A stretch of DNA of 5,345 nucleotides. It comes from Candidatus Krumholzibacteriia bacterium (GTDB taxonomy: Bacteria; Krumholzibacteriota; Krumholzibacteriia; Krumholzibacteriales; Krumholzibacteriaceae). The notes under the pieces were generated by a model, which was not told the origin of the DNA, searched no databases, and was given only the letters and a program-made list of their open reading frames with translations. Both the position numbers and the translations under genes were made by a program. Where the stretch lies: the NCBI GenBank assembly GCA_028696635.1, contig JAQVGR010000155.1:1-5345 (forward strand). The letters run 5' to 3'. Within the stretch, counting starts at the first letter, position 1. Each line of letters opens with the position of its first letter. This document shows, one piece after another, positions 1 through 4,936 of this stretch.

Positions 1-202
1 TCGGATACCAGCATATCGATATGTAGCCGTCGAGGTTGACGGCGTAGACGCCGCGAGGTGCCGAGGGAGGGCAGTCCGCTGGGACCTCCCTCGGCACGTA
101 TACGATCGTCTCTTTCTGTTCGCAGGACGAAACGAACGTAAAGCTCGCGATCAGGAATGCTGCAAGAACTTGGGGTGCCGTATTCATTACTCCTGCTCTC
201 AT
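1..202 (-). CDS. Lipoprotein N-terminus, fibronectin-III-like start (partial, cut by left edge)
   Basis: Translating the minus strand from the ATG at 202-200 gives 67 residues with no stop before the window edge. Seen: a short n-region (MRAGVMNTAP), a hydrophobic stretch (VLAAFLIASFTFV) and the lipobox V-S-S-C with Cys27, then EQKETIVYVP, a Pro-rich segment, and RGVYAVNLDGYISICWYP. Known: such a lipobox directs lipid attachment to the Cys and cleavage by signal peptidase II; residue +2 is Glu, not Asp, so in a Gram-negative it would probably go to the outer membrane. The 'P-x-G-V...D-G-x-I-x-I-x-W' pattern resembles the first strands of an FN3 domain (inference). The start is uncertain: the ATG at 187-185 has AGGAG before it but only 2 nt away, and gives a signal peptide without a positive charge; the ATG at 202 gives an Arg but no clear Shine-Dalgarno. 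Substrate or partner cannot be told. Confidence 0.72.
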   Translation of the reverse strand, partial: MRAGVMNTAPQVLAAFLIASFTFVSSCEQKETIVYVPREVPADCPPSAPRGVYAVNLDGYISICWYP

Positions 203-464
203 CGTGCCGACACAGAAACGCAACCGGCGTGCCACAGTCGCCGGACAACGTGCGCGCGAATGAGAATCTCCTCGATCGCGCCTGCAACAGATTGCACGGG
301 AAAGAATTGCGATCCGGTCTCTCAACGGCCGACTGCGTCGCGGGCCGTGTCGAGAGGGGGGAGGATCGCCGAAGACTGTCACCGTCGCTCTACATGATTG
401 TCCCTCAAAGAGGACAAGCAGGGGGGCGATCAAGAACGGCGGACATGGATATCAAGGATTCATC
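203..464. other. Non-coding stretch upstream of the lipoprotein gene
   Basis: I see no convincing gene here. Open frames on the plus strand are Arg-rich, have no usable ribosome-binding site, and run antisense to the lipoprotein start. The only clear structure is a small hairpin at 398-417 (arms TTGTCCCTC and GAGGACAA, one bulged base, AAA loop). If the promoter-like site at 698-728 is used, this stretch is the proximal part of a long 5' leader of the lipoprotein mRNA. Confidence 0.5.
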
Positions 465-630
465 GGGGAGCTCCGTCCATAACGGACGGCTCAGGGTAAC
501 TCGGGGCAAAGAAATACGTCAGGGGCACCAGATGCGAGCAACGGAGGGGGGAGCTCCGTCCATAACGGACGGCTCAGGGTAACTCGGGGCAAAAAAATAC
601 GTCAGGGGCACCAGATGCGAGCACCGGAGG
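465..630. repeat. Two tandem 83-bp direct repeats with internal hairpin
   Basis: Copy 1 is 465-547 and copy 2 is 548-630; they abut and match at 81 of 83 positions (differences: G511/A594 and A541/C624). A short echo of the unit, GTCCAT, follows at 635-640. Each copy contains a hairpin: arms CCGTCC and GGACGG (473-478/484-489; 556-561/567-572) with loop ATAAC, extended by GAG/CTC across a 2-nt bulge. The near identity points to a recent duplication. The units are non-coding and lie between a promoter-like site and the lipoprotein gene, so they may be leader-RNA modules or a small dispersed repeat family; the window cannot decide. Confidence 0.93.
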
Positions 631-697
631 GGATGTCCATACTCGCGTTCCTATGGATCTCGCCATTCCTTAGGTCTCTCGTACCCCTGACCTTTGC

Positions 698-728
698 ATT
701 ATACGACGACACGGGGATGGGTCGTCAA
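698..728 (-). promoter_or_regulatory. Candidate sigma-70-type promoter for the lipoprotein transcript
   Basis: On the minus strand TTGACG (728-723, 5/6 to consensus) and TATAAT (703-698, 6/6) are separated by 19 nt, slightly longer than the usual 17. A T7 run (736-730) lies just upstream of the -35 and could act as an UP-like element. Transcription would begin near 691 with GG and cross the tandem repeats to reach the lipoprotein start, giving a leader of about 490 nt. The -35 and spacer also form a 6-bp dyad, GACGAC (705-710)/GTCGTC (721-726). No sigma-54 -24/-12 site was seen here. Confidence 0.5.
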
Positions 729-729
729 C

Positions 730-754
730 AAAAAAATTACCCGTAAGGTATTTT
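730..754 (-). terminator. AT-rich intrinsic terminator-like hairpin
   Basis: On the minus strand AAAATACC (754-747) can pair with GGTAATTTT (741-733) across a TTACG loop with one bulged A, and the 3' arm runs into T7 (736-730). The stem is weak (three G-C pairs). It lies just after the stronger structure at 764-873 and just before a promoter-like site, so it could act as a backup terminator. Confidence 0.4.
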
Positions 755-763
755 GTTCCGGAT

Positions 764-873
764 AAAAAAATGCCCGGAGAGACGCTCGAATTTCATTCCC
801 AAGAGACCCCACCTGTACCCTATTTAAGCTTCAAAGAGAGCTTACGGGATTGAAATTTTCACGTCTCTCCGGG
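764..873 (-). terminator. Long stem-loop followed by T7: intrinsic terminator or structured element
   Basis: CCCGGAGAGACG (773-784) and CGTCTCTCCGGG (862-873) form a perfect 12-bp inverted repeat. Inside it, after a 4x4 internal loop, AATTTCA (789-795) pairs with TGAAATT (851-857), then after a T.T mismatch TCCC (797-800) pairs with GGGA (846-849). A further hairpin TAAGCT (825-830)/AGCTTA (839-844) sits within. On the minus strand the outer stem is followed by CA and then T7 (770-764), the layout of a Rho-independent terminator; the plus strand has no T-run after it. It would stop transcription coming from the regulator gene or from a nearer promoter. With ~100 nt between perfect terminal repeats it could also be a miniature inverted-repeat element, though I see no target-site duplication. 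Confidence 0.6.
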
Positions 874-967
874 TTCGCCACTTCCCATTCGCCAACCGAT
901 ACCGGAGATATGACAAGGCAAGCATCGTTCCAAAACGCATCCGGCCCACCTGCCCTCCAATTCATAT
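764..967 (-). ncRNA. Candidate small structured RNA (about 200 nt), family not recognised
   Basis: The promoter-like site at 973-1002 and the terminator-like T7 at 764-770 bracket about 200 nt with no open frame, most of the 3' half being a long rod-like stem-loop (773-873). This could be an independent small RNA or the 3' end of the regulator mRNA. I compared it by eye with SRP RNA, 6S RNA and common riboswitch motifs and could not assign it. Its 5' half carries TGGCGAATGG (894-885), exactly complementary to the regulator mRNA just upstream of its Shine-Dalgarno. Existence as a transcript is inferred. Confidence 0.28.
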
Positions 968-972
968 AAATG

Positions 973-1002
973 ATTATATAACAATTTGTTATAATGCGTC
1001 AT
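973..1002 (-). promoter_or_regulatory. AT-rich promoter-like site with a perfect 17-nt dyad
   Basis: On the minus strand ATGACG (1002-997, 4/6) and TATAAT (978-973, 6/6) are 18 nt apart. The spacer contains a perfect dyad, TATAACAA-T-TTGTTATA (977-993), the position where a repressor dimer would block RNA polymerase. A plus-strand TATAAT (990-995) overlaps the same dyad but has no recognisable -35. The surrounding 960-1000 is strongly AT-rich, so chance -10 matches are likely; only the dyad is firm. Confidence 0.35.
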
Positions 1003-1284
1003 TATTGCGGTATACCTTATGGCCCGTCGCCTTTTCAGTCTCCGTATAAAGGGGTTTTATACGCTCCGCGGTCCGACCGGAACCGACTCGAAATAAAAGG
1101 CTTGGAAAATCAACAGGATTGTCCCGGCCTGCGGCCCCGCCGGCTGCGCCGCCCGCCTGACCGCGAACTGCCCGCCGGCCGCTCCGACTAAGTGCCGGAT
1201 TTTCCCTCTTTTTTTTCGGAACGTCGCAGCGCCGGACGCGAACCGGCCCTCTCGCGCTATGACCGGATTGTCCGTTGAGAGAGG
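1003..1284. other. Non-coding 3' region after the regulator gene
   Basis: No gene is supported; the open frames here are a GC-rich shadow of the regulator and a short plus-strand frame without a ribosome-binding site. Structures seen: a hairpin beginning right after the regulator stop (1248-1284: outer arms CCTCTC/GAGAGG, inner CGGA/TCCG) without a T-run on the minus strand, and a perfect 8-bp AT-rich hairpin CGTATAAA/TTTATACG (1043-1063, loop GGGGT). A T8 run on the plus strand (1209-1216) has no plus-strand gene to serve. Between them lies a very GC-rich block (about 1125-1185). Confidence 0.5.
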
Positions 1285-4200
1285 TTAATCGGGGCGCCGC
1301 AGATCGAAATCGCGGATCTTCTTGAGAAGCGTCGGGTAGCTGATGCCCAGCTCGGCCGCGGCGGCCTTCCTGTTCCATGCGCTCTTCTCGAGCGCCTTGT
1401 CCACCAGGCGCCGCTCGAGATCCCTGACCATCTCGGGAAGCGATCCGTCCGGCTGTCCGGAGCCCGGATCGCGTCCGGCGGGATCCGAGAACAGGAGGGC
1501 GGGAGTGATCACGCTGTTCTCCTCGGCAAGGATCACCGCTCTCTTGATGATCTTCCCGAGCTCGCGCACGTTCCCGGGCCATCCGTAGCCTCGCAGGCTC
1601 TCCATCGCCTCGTCGCTGAATCCCATCGTCTTCTTTTCCATCGTCGCGCAGCACCGCTCGAGGTAATGTCGCGCGAGAAGCGGAATGTCCTCCGGACGCT
1701 CGCGCAACGGGGGGATCGTCAGCGGGAAATCGTTGATCCGGTAGTAGAAGTCCTCCAGCATCCTTCCCTCGCGGCAGAGCCTGAGCAGATCGACCTTCGA
1801 GGCGAAGATGATGCGCACGTCGACGCTCCGCATCTCATTGCTCCCGATCGGCCTGATCTTGCTCGTGTCGAGGAACTGCAGCAGCTTTCCCTGGATCGGC
1901 AGCGGGGCCTTGCCTATCTCGTCGAGGAAGATCGTGCCGCCGTCCGCCTCGGCGAGAAGCCCCTTCTTGTCGCTCACCGCGCTGGTGAACGATCCCTTGA
2001 CATGCCCGAAGAGCTCGCTCTCGAGCAGCGTCTCGGGGAGGGCCGCGCAGTTGACATGGACGAACTTGCCCGCCCGGCGGCGGCTCATCCCGTGTATCGC
2101 CTCGGCAATCAATCCCTTGCCCGTGCCGGTCTCCCCCATCAGCAGAACCGTCGAATCGCTGGACGCGACGCGCCCGGCGAGATCGATGACCCTGAACATC
2201 CGCTCGCTGCAGGTGATCACCTCGGTGAATCCCTCGCGCCCCGCATCGGCCGTATCCGCCGCCATACCCGAAGCGGTCCCTCGGATCAGGAACTCGATGA
2301 ATCCGGCGTAGGTGGAGACGACCTCGAAGATCGAGCCGACAGGCGACACCCCCGAAGTCTTCTCGGACTGGAAGAAGAGCAGTCCGATCGGGGCCCCGTC
2401 GCGGCAGAGCGGATGGAAGTACGCGGGGGCGGAGCCGCCGGGGAGATCGCCGACGATCTCCCGCACGCGCCGGTCATTTGCGGCGTCGGTGACGAGGAAC
2501 CGTTCGGCCGCGTCCGCTCCGGAGCGCGCGAGCATCCAGGCGGTGATCCTGCCGGCCTGCTGCTCGCCGAGCCCCCGCCGGGCGAGAACCAGCGCGTCGG
2601 AGCCGCGTCCGTTGCCGAGCGCGACGAAGCCGTGCCCCGCGGTCAGCCTGCGCATGAGATCGTGGAGAATGTAATCGAGATACGAGCGGAGCTGCGGATC
2701 GTGGATATAGGCGCCGCCCATCGCATCTGTTCTTCTCTCGCCCCCGGCAGCCTGGGTCTCGGACCCCGCCGCGGTCGATTCGACCTTGCGGCGCATCCGC
2801 CGGATGCGGCGCAGGAGGTTGCGATCGCGCAGCTCCTCGGCGAGCCGCTGCGCGTCGTAGAGATGGAGCAGGCATTCGTCGCGGTTTCCGAGTACTTCCT
2901 CTATGCGCGAAAGCAGGAAGTGCCCGGCGGCCAGATCGGGATATTCCTCGGTGCGCTCGAAGAACGGTATCGTCTCGGCGACCAGCTTCCTCGCGAGAAC
3001 GCCGGACCGGCGGTCTTCATTGCGCAGCAGCAGCTCGCCGAGGATCATCCCTGAACGGTGCGCCTCGTAGGGGTTGTTCATCGACAGGAATGTCGTGATG
3101 CTTCCGTTGATCCGCTTCTGGGCCTCGTCTTCCCCTCCCTGGATCGCCAGCGCCTGGCCTATCAGCCGCTCGACGTAGCCGACCTCGTGCATCTCGCCGC
3201 ACTTCGCGCAGGTCTTCAGCGCCTTCTCGCCGAGCGAGAGAACCTCGTCGGCCTGCCGGCGTGCGAGGAAGACCTGCATCATCCGCCGCTGGACCTCGGC
3301 GACGATGTCGCCCTCGGAATTGTGTGCGAGAGCTGACTTGAGCGAGATCGTGTAGTTCTCGACCGCTCCCTCGAGATCGCCCTTCTCGAACATCAGGTCG
3401 CCTATGAACTCGTCGGCCAGCGCGATCTCGCGCAGGTAGCTGCGCCGCTCGGCGAGCACGCGCGCCTCGAGCAGGTGTTTCTCGGCGGACAGGAGGTTTC
3501 CGATCCGCGTCTCCTTGACGCCGAGCATCAGCGTCGCGCGGGTGTACTTGAGGTCGTCGCCGATGCGGCGGGCCATGTCGCGGGCGGCGCAGAACGAGCT
3601 CTCCGCGCTGGCGAACTCGCGCTTCTTCAGGTGCACGATCCCCATGTTGAGCGAGACCCTGACTCGATGCTGCGTCAACCCGACTTCGTCGCAGATCTCG
3701 AGCGCCCGGCCGAGGAACTGCAAGTCCCTGCCCCAGCGGCAGGCGTCCTTGTGGAACAGGCCGAGGTTGTTGAGCACGTACGATTCCCCGACCATGTCGC
3801 CTATCCGCCGGTAGGAGGAGAGCGCGTCGAGGAAGTACTGCTCCGCCTCGTCCTGCCGGCGCAGCCGCGCGTAGCAGTTGGCTATGAGCAGCTGCGTGTT
3901 CGCCACTTCGTGGTGCTCGTCGCTCGTGCGCAGGGCACGGTAGGCCGAGCACGCCTCGCGCAGGGCGCGCTTGATGTCTCCGCGGTCGTAGGTGATGATG
4001 CCGCGGCGGCAGGCTATCGTGCCGCGCCCGATGGCGTCCTCCTCCTCGCAGTGGGAGGCGGCGCTGTCGAGAAACGACATCGCCTCGCGCAGCATCCCCT
4101 TCTTCCGGTAGCAGTCGCTGATCTTCTGGTAGAGACGGACGAGGTCAGCAGAGGGCCCCTCGGCCTGGACCTTCCGGAGGGCCTTCTCGTAGTACTCGAG

Positions 4201-4332
4201 GGCTACGGAGTAGTTCTCCGTAGACAGGTGCATGTCGCCCAGCTCCTCCTCGGAACCGGCCGACTTGTATTTGTGCCCGTGCTGCTTCTTCTCGTACTCG
4301 AAGCTATCGTTACCTTCCGGGCTGTCAGGCAT
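1285..4332 (-). CDS. TPR-GAF sigma-54-type transcriptional activator with Fis-like HTH
   Basis: A 1015-residue cytoplasmic regulator. Order seen: about twelve TPR-like helical hairpins (roughly 24-500, for example 143-176, 182-215, 302-335), an Arg-rich link, a GAF-like sensor domain (about 545-685), a sigma-54 AAA+ domain (about 703-945) and a Fis-type HTH (about 975-1008). In the AAA+ domain I see Walker A GETGTGKG (733-740), glutamate-switch Asn761, Walker B IFLDEIG (801-807), YYR Arg865 and the WPGNVREL block with sensor-II Arg922. Family role: ATP-driven opening of sigma-54 promoters. Oddities: the contact loop reads GSFTSA (780-785) instead of GAFTGA, sensor I reads ASK instead of ATN, and the first arginine-finger position is Leu859. 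The TPR part probably receives a protein or peptide signal, in place of the receiver domain of NtrC types. I chose the ATG at 4332 because AGGAG precedes it by 6 nt; a 70-residue upstream extension would overlap the previous gene. Targets unknown. Confidence 0.93.
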   Translation of the reverse strand: MPDSPEGNDSFEYEKKQHGHKYKSAGSEEELGDMHLSTENYSVALEYYEKALRKVQAEGPSADLVRLYQKISDCYRKKGMLREAMSFLDSAASHCEEEDAIGRGTIACRRGIITYDRGDIKRALREACSAYRALRTSDEHHEVANTQLLIANCYARLRRQDEAEQYFLDALSSYRRIGDMVGESYVLNNLGLFHKDACRWGRDLQFLGRALEICDEVGLTQHRVRVSLNMGIVHLKKREFASAESSFCAARDMARRIGDDLKYTRATLMLGVKETRIGNLLSAEKHLLEARVLAERRSYLREIALADEFIGDLMFEKGDLEGAVENYTISLKSALAHNSEGDIVAEVQRRMMQVFLARRQADEVLSLGEKALKTCAKCGEMHEVGYVERLIGQALAIQGGEDEAQKRINGSITTFLSMNNPYEAHRSGMILGELLLRNEDRRSGVLARKLVAETIPFFERTEEYPDLAAGHFLLSRIEEVLGNRDECLLHLYDAQRLAEELRDRNLLRRIRRMRRKVESTAAGSETQAAGGERRTDAMGGAYIHDPQLRSYLDYILHDLMRRLTAGHGFVALGNGRGSDALVLARRGLGEQQAGRITAWMLARSGADAAERFLVTDAANDRRVREIVGDLPGGSAPAYFHPLCRDGAPIGLLFFQSEKTSGVSPVGSIFEVVSTYAGFIEFLIRGTASGMAADTADAGREGFTEVITCSERMFRVIDLAGRVASSDSTVLLMGETGTGKGLIAEAIHGMSRRRAGKFVHVNCAALPETLLESELFGHVKGSFTSAVSDKKGLLAEADGGTIFLDEIGKAPLPIQGKLLQFLDTSKIRPIGSNEMRSVDVRIIFASKVDLLRLCREGRMLEDFYYRINDFPLTIPPLRERPEDIPLLARHYLERCCATMEKKTMGFSDEAMESLRGYGWPGNVRELGKIIKRAVILAEENSVITPALLFSDPAGRDPGSGQPDGSLPEMVRDLERRLVDKALEKSAWNRKAAAAELGISYPTLLKKIRDFDLRRPD

Positions 4333-4338
4333 CGGTTT

Positions 4339-4359
4339 CTCCTGATGGCGAATGGCGAA
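4339..4359 (-). promoter_or_regulatory. Ribosome-binding site and 7-bp tandem repeat before the regulator start
   Basis: On the minus strand AGGAG (4343-4339) lies 6 nt before the ATG at 4332 and decides that start. Just upstream is a tandem heptamer, TTCGCCA twice (4359-4346), within the 55-nt gap after the small gene. The same heptamer complement occurs twice at 874-894 on the putative minus-strand RNA, with 10 consecutive complementary bases (4346-4355 against 885-894). Pairing there would sit 2 nt from the Shine-Dalgarno and could hinder translation; this is inference. Confidence 0.7.
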
Positions 4360-4387
4360 TCGACCTAGTAAGCCCGTTAAGCGAACA

Positions 4388-4732
4388 TCACTGCATGAAC
4401 GATTGGTACCTGGATCCTGAACCGAACTGATCCCAGCTCCCGCCGGTGAGACCGGTGGTGCGCTTGTTGTCGGCGTCAGGCCCCAGTTTTTCGTCCCTGC
4501 CGTTGGCGTAATCGTCGGCGTCGCCGCCCAGCCTCTCGTCAACGCCCGTATCGATACCCTGCAAATCCACTACCCCGTGCGCGTGAGCTCTCAGGAAGTT
4601 GGCGATATAGTACGAGAGCCACTGGGATACTGCCGAGGCGCGCTCGCCGGCTACCGGCATGGCGGATACGGTGGATACGGTCGCTGCTGAGAGTGCCGCC
4701 ACAATGGCAAGAACGACTACCGTTCTTTTCAT
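4388..4732 (-). CDS. Small exported protein with internal acidic repeat, unknown function
   Basis: A 114-residue protein I do not recognise. Seen: a textbook Sec signal peptide (MKRTVVVLAIVAALSAATVSTVSA, residues 1-24; VSA before the likely signal peptidase I site, given here in full as MKR, hydrophobic core, then T-V-S-A), a short helix-prone part (30-54), then two adjacent 15-residue repeats beginning D65-ERLGGDAD and D80-EKLGPDAD, and a Gly/Ser/aromatic tail ending SFMQ. The mature part is about 90 residues and has no Cys, so no disulfides. The ATG at 4732 is preferred: AGGAG (4745-4741) is 8 nt away, against only 2 nt for the GTG at 4738. It is followed after 55 nt by the TPR regulator and probably co-transcribed with it, which makes a signal precursor or a periplasmic partner of the regulator's pathway possible but unproven. 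Asp-rich repeats could bind Ca2+; no exact EF-hand or RTX motif is present. Confidence 0.82.
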   Translation of the reverse strand: MKRTVVVLAIVAALSAATVSTVSAMPVAGERASAVSQWLSYYIANFLRAHAHGVVDLQGIDTGVDERLGGDADDYANGRDEKLGPDADNKRTTGLTGGSWDQFGSGSRYQSFMQ

Positions 4733-4798
4733 GGCCACAACTCCTCTCGGGGCGCCGCCGCCCTCTGATACCCATCTTCCCTGAACACCCTCAACATA

Positions 4799-4827
4799 AA
4801 CATATGGCCGATAGGAGCCTCTGTCAA
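4799..4827 (-). promoter_or_regulatory. Sigma-70-type promoter of the small-protein/regulator operon
   Basis: On the minus strand TTGACA (4827-4822, 6/6) and TATGTT (4804-4799, 4/6) are separated by exactly 17 nt. Predicted start near 4792 gives a leader of about 60 nt before the ATG at 4732; that leader has a 5-bp hairpin GGGCG/CGCCC (4763-4750) just upstream of the Shine-Dalgarno. I found no convincing sigma-54 -24/-12 element upstream of this gene, so the operon is probably not driven by its own type of activator unless from a distance. Confidence 0.65.
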
Positions 4828-4873
4828 ATGGGAATGAGCGAAATAGGCAATAAAAATGTGGGGTTAGCAGATT

Positions 4874-4892
4874 TGTCGAAAAATTTTCAACA
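4874..4892. other. AT-rich imperfect dyad between the two regulator units
   Basis: TGTCGAAAA (4874-4882) and TTTTCAACA (4884-4892) form a 9+1+9 inverted repeat with one mismatch. It lies about 47 bp upstream of the -35 at 4827-4822, a plausible activator or repressor site, or part of the 3' end of the upstream regulator transcript (no clear T-run follows on the minus strand). AT-rich sequence makes chance symmetry fairly likely. Confidence 0.3.
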
Positions 4893-4936
4893 TATACCGC
4901 GCACGTTATAAGATATAGGGGAATATACCTGTTTTA

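Noticed and set aside
157..582. Plus-strand open frame of 141 codons
   Set aside because: Runs antisense over the lipoprotein start and through the tandem repeats, has an Arg/Gly-rich unlikely composition, no domain I recognise, and AGGA directly abutting the ATG.
465..630. CRISPR array
   Set aside because: The 83-bp units are directly adjacent without unique spacers, and no cas gene is visible.
633..746. Plus-strand 37-codon hydrophobic frame (MSILAFLWISPF...) after GGAGG
   Set aside because: GGAGG is only 2 nt from the ATG and is part of the repeat edge; no promoter is seen, and the frame overlaps minus-strand promoter and terminator signals. A small membrane protein is not excluded but not supported.
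989..1654. Minus-strand 221-codon open frame overlapping the regulator 3' end
   Set aside because: Arg/Gly-rich shadow frame within the AAA+/HTH coding region and the GC-rich 3' block; no ribosome-binding site or recognisable motif.
1666..3054. Long plus-strand open frame of 462 codons
   Set aside because: Antisense shadow of the regulator; high-GC codon bias keeps opposite frames open, and the translation has no domain signature.
4333..4542. In-frame upstream extension of the regulator to 4542
   Set aside because: It overlaps the small gene, is Pro/Thr-rich and unlike TPR sequence, and the ATG at 4332 has a well-placed AGGAG.
4760..4782. GG-N10-GC match resembling a sigma-54 promoter before the small gene
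   Set aside because: The flanking bases do not match TGGCAC...TTGC; a chance match in GC-rich sequence and weaker than the TTGACA/TATGTT promoter.
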